Positions 31,983 through 33,340 of a DNA stretch of 33,340 nucleotides are shown here, piece by piece (positions within the stretch are counted from its first letter, which is position 1; every line of letters starts with the position of its first letter). The stretch covers positions 1 through 33,340 of the forward strand of contig CAYXVU010000043.1 of the NCBI GenBank assembly GCA_964468725.1. Direction: 5' to 3'. A model generated the notes under the pieces. The model was not told the origin of the DNA. It did not search any database and worked only from the letters and a program-made list of their open reading frames with translations. The stretch comes from CAYXVU01 sp964468725. Lineage in GTDB: Bacteria > Acidobacteriota > Blastocatellia > UBA7656. The position numbers were made by a program, and so were the translations under genes.

Positions 31983-32087
31983 ATCGGAGATGATGACCGG
32001 TGCAGGCTCGATGGTGATCTTGAATTCGGCGATCTCTAGGTCTCGCCCTTTATGGCTCAGCGCACAGCCCTACGCATCATTCACTAT

Positions 32088-33340
32088 TCATCGAACGTTG
32101 GTCACCTGCCACTGGCCGCCGGTTTGTGCGATGCGGCCTTCGGCTTCGAGCTTTTCCAAATGCGCGAGGGTCGAGCGTTCCGCCAACCAATAGACATTCG
32201 GCGATACATCCGTATAGGCAAGTTGTACGATTTCAGCGGGCGTGCGTCCGCCTTGCCCAATAGCGTCAAAGACTTTGTTCTCGCGCATCGTTCGATGTTC
32301 GATGTATTCGTTGACCTTTTCATAGCCCGCTCCGATGGCCGGGCCGTGTGCACCGAAGATGGCCGACAGTTTTGGCAAAGCCAGCAGCCGACGCAGGGAG
32401 TCAAAGTATTGCTGCATGTTACCTTCGGGCGGGTCTATAACAACCGTGCCGATGCCAACGATCAAGTCACCGGTGATGATCGCGCCGGTATTCTCCTCGT
32501 AAAAGCAGAGATGGCCGCGTGCATGCCCTGGCGTGTGGAGCACGCGGAGCCGCCAGCCCGGCGTGCCGTCGAGTTCGATCAATTCATTATCTTCGGCGAA
32601 ACGATCAACGGTGATGCTGTGGGCGACCCGTTCGGCTGTCAGTCTGTGTGCCGCCAACGGAACGCCGAGCCGCCGACGCAGATGATTGACGCCGCCGATG
32701 TGATCGGGATGGTGATGGGTGAGAAAAATCTCGCGCACGCGGCGGCCTTCGCTCATCAGGATGTCAAGGAACTCATCCAACTCGCGTATCTCTTCTTCAA
32801 AAGGCGAAGCCGGGTCAATGATGATGAGTTCTTCGCCACCGACGATGTAACAGTTCGTATGCGTCGCAGGCGGTAGCGTATTGGTCTTCACCGGAAAGAG
32901 GAAGATGCCGGGTCGAAACTCGATACGTTTGACCGCGCCGCGCCGCGCTTCGGGAATGGCCGTCAGGATGTCAGGCAATTCGGATGTGCGTTCAATGTTA
33001 GCGGCCAATGTGCGGATGATATGCAAGGTGGGCGGTGCGAGGATGATCTCGCCGCGTTTCCATGCTGCCAGCGCGTCGGCAGGTCGAATCCATTCGCCTT
33101 CCACGAGTTCGCCCGCTTCGACGTGCGGCTCTTGTCCTTCATCCAGCCACGCCAGAAAGAACCATGTATCGAAGCGTCGCGGCGCAAACGGAGGCGTAAC
33201 CCAACGCCCTGCCATGAGCAATTTTGCGCCGTCAATTTCGAGGCTGTGCTCTTCGAGGATTTGCTTGAAATGGATTTCGTGTTTGCCGAGCGCGTGTTTG
33301 AGAGAAGCGAGACGTTCGGCAGCAAGCGCCTCAACGCCGC
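32088..33340 (-). CDS. NUDIX / metallo-beta-lactamase / winged-helix fusion protein, start outside window
   Basis: About 416 residues are visible, and the frame is open past the right edge, so the start is missing. The N-terminal visible part (ending RRFDTWFFLAWL, GELVEGEWIRPADAL) is the C-terminal half of a NUDIX-like domain, of the NUDT19-like kind. It is followed by a metallo-beta-lactamase domain with the metal motif T-H-H-H-P-D-H, the later HTPGHARGH, a GD before LIVGIGTV, and a C-terminal winged-helix segment (LAERSTLAHLEKLEAEGRI). The last parts match LACTB2-type hydrolases. Whether the NUDIX box is intact cannot be seen. The fusion suggests hydrolysis of a nucleotide-linked or acyl-CoA-type substrate; that is inference. 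Confidence 0.85.
   Translation of the reverse strand, partial: GVEALAAERLASLKHALGKHEIHFKQILEEHSLEIDGAKLLMAGRWVTPPFAPRRFDTWFFLAWLDEGQEPHVEAGELVEGEWIRPADALAAWKRGEIILAPPTLHIIRTLAANIERTSELPDILTAIPEARRGAVKRIEFRPGIFLFPVKTNTLPPATHTNCYIVGGEELIIIDPASPFEEEIRELDEFLDILMSEGRRVREIFLTHHHPDHIGGVNHLRRRLGVPLAAHRLTAERVAHSITVDRFAEDNELIELDGTPGWRLRVLHTPGHARGHLCFYEENTGAIITGDLIVGIGTVVIDPPEGNMQQYFDSLRRLLALPKLSAIFGAHGPAIGAGYEKVNEYIEHRTMRENKVFDAIGQGGRTPAEIVQLAYTDVSPNVYWLAERSTLAHLEKLEAEGRIAQTGGQWQVTNVR

Overview
The window looks like a chromosomal segment from an Acidobacteriota-type bacterium (class Blastocatellia is my best guess). I infer this from gene style, not from a marker-gene match: a very large Oar-like TonB-dependent receptor with an N-terminal carboxypeptidase-regulatory domain, a CadC-like winged-helix/TPR membrane regulator, and several secreted TPR or small unknown proteins. 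Protein ends, Shine-Dalgarno sites and start codons are ordinary. I see no phage, conjugative element or CRISPR array.

Left part (1-3641, plus strand): two tRNA-Ser genes (CGA, cut by the window edge, and GGA), a small bacterial SRP RNA closed by a perfect 12-bp helix, then the classic dnaX-ybaB-recR cluster. A secreted Asp-box (sialidase-fold) protein follows at 3735-5261.

Accessory patch (5262-9030): a 133-bp terminal-inverted-repeat element whose second copy lies at 20041-20173, a small secreted protein gene whose 5' side abuts the end of a truncated IS30 transposase, a decayed gene with an in-frame TGA, a 53-residue membrane protein, and two tandem paralogous genes for secreted TPR proteins sharing a C-terminal domain. 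A hairpin terminator ends that pair.

Middle (9706-20040): the 1196-residue TonB-dependent receptor with an intrinsic terminator, a stand-alone Fis-type helix-turn-helix protein, a convergent winged-helix/TPR regulator, and a minus-strand cluster of four unfamiliar genes. That cluster runs from a 76-residue exported peptide with six cysteines, through a secreted 224-residue protein and a membrane-anchored CxxC redoxin, to a 650-residue secreted helical protein. It is the best candidate here for an undescribed system.

Right part (20275-33340, all minus strand): a radical SAM (HemN/HemW-like) gene tightly coupled to a flavin-dependent halogenase-like gene and followed by a CPA2-type antiporter; a complete RND efflux operon (TetR regulator, adaptor, RND pump, TolC-like channel) with a promoter and overlapping operator candidate upstream of the regulator; a stand-alone kinase resembling the kinase domain of bacterial Pnkp; and a NUDIX/metallo-beta-lactamase/winged-helix fusion cut by the window edge.
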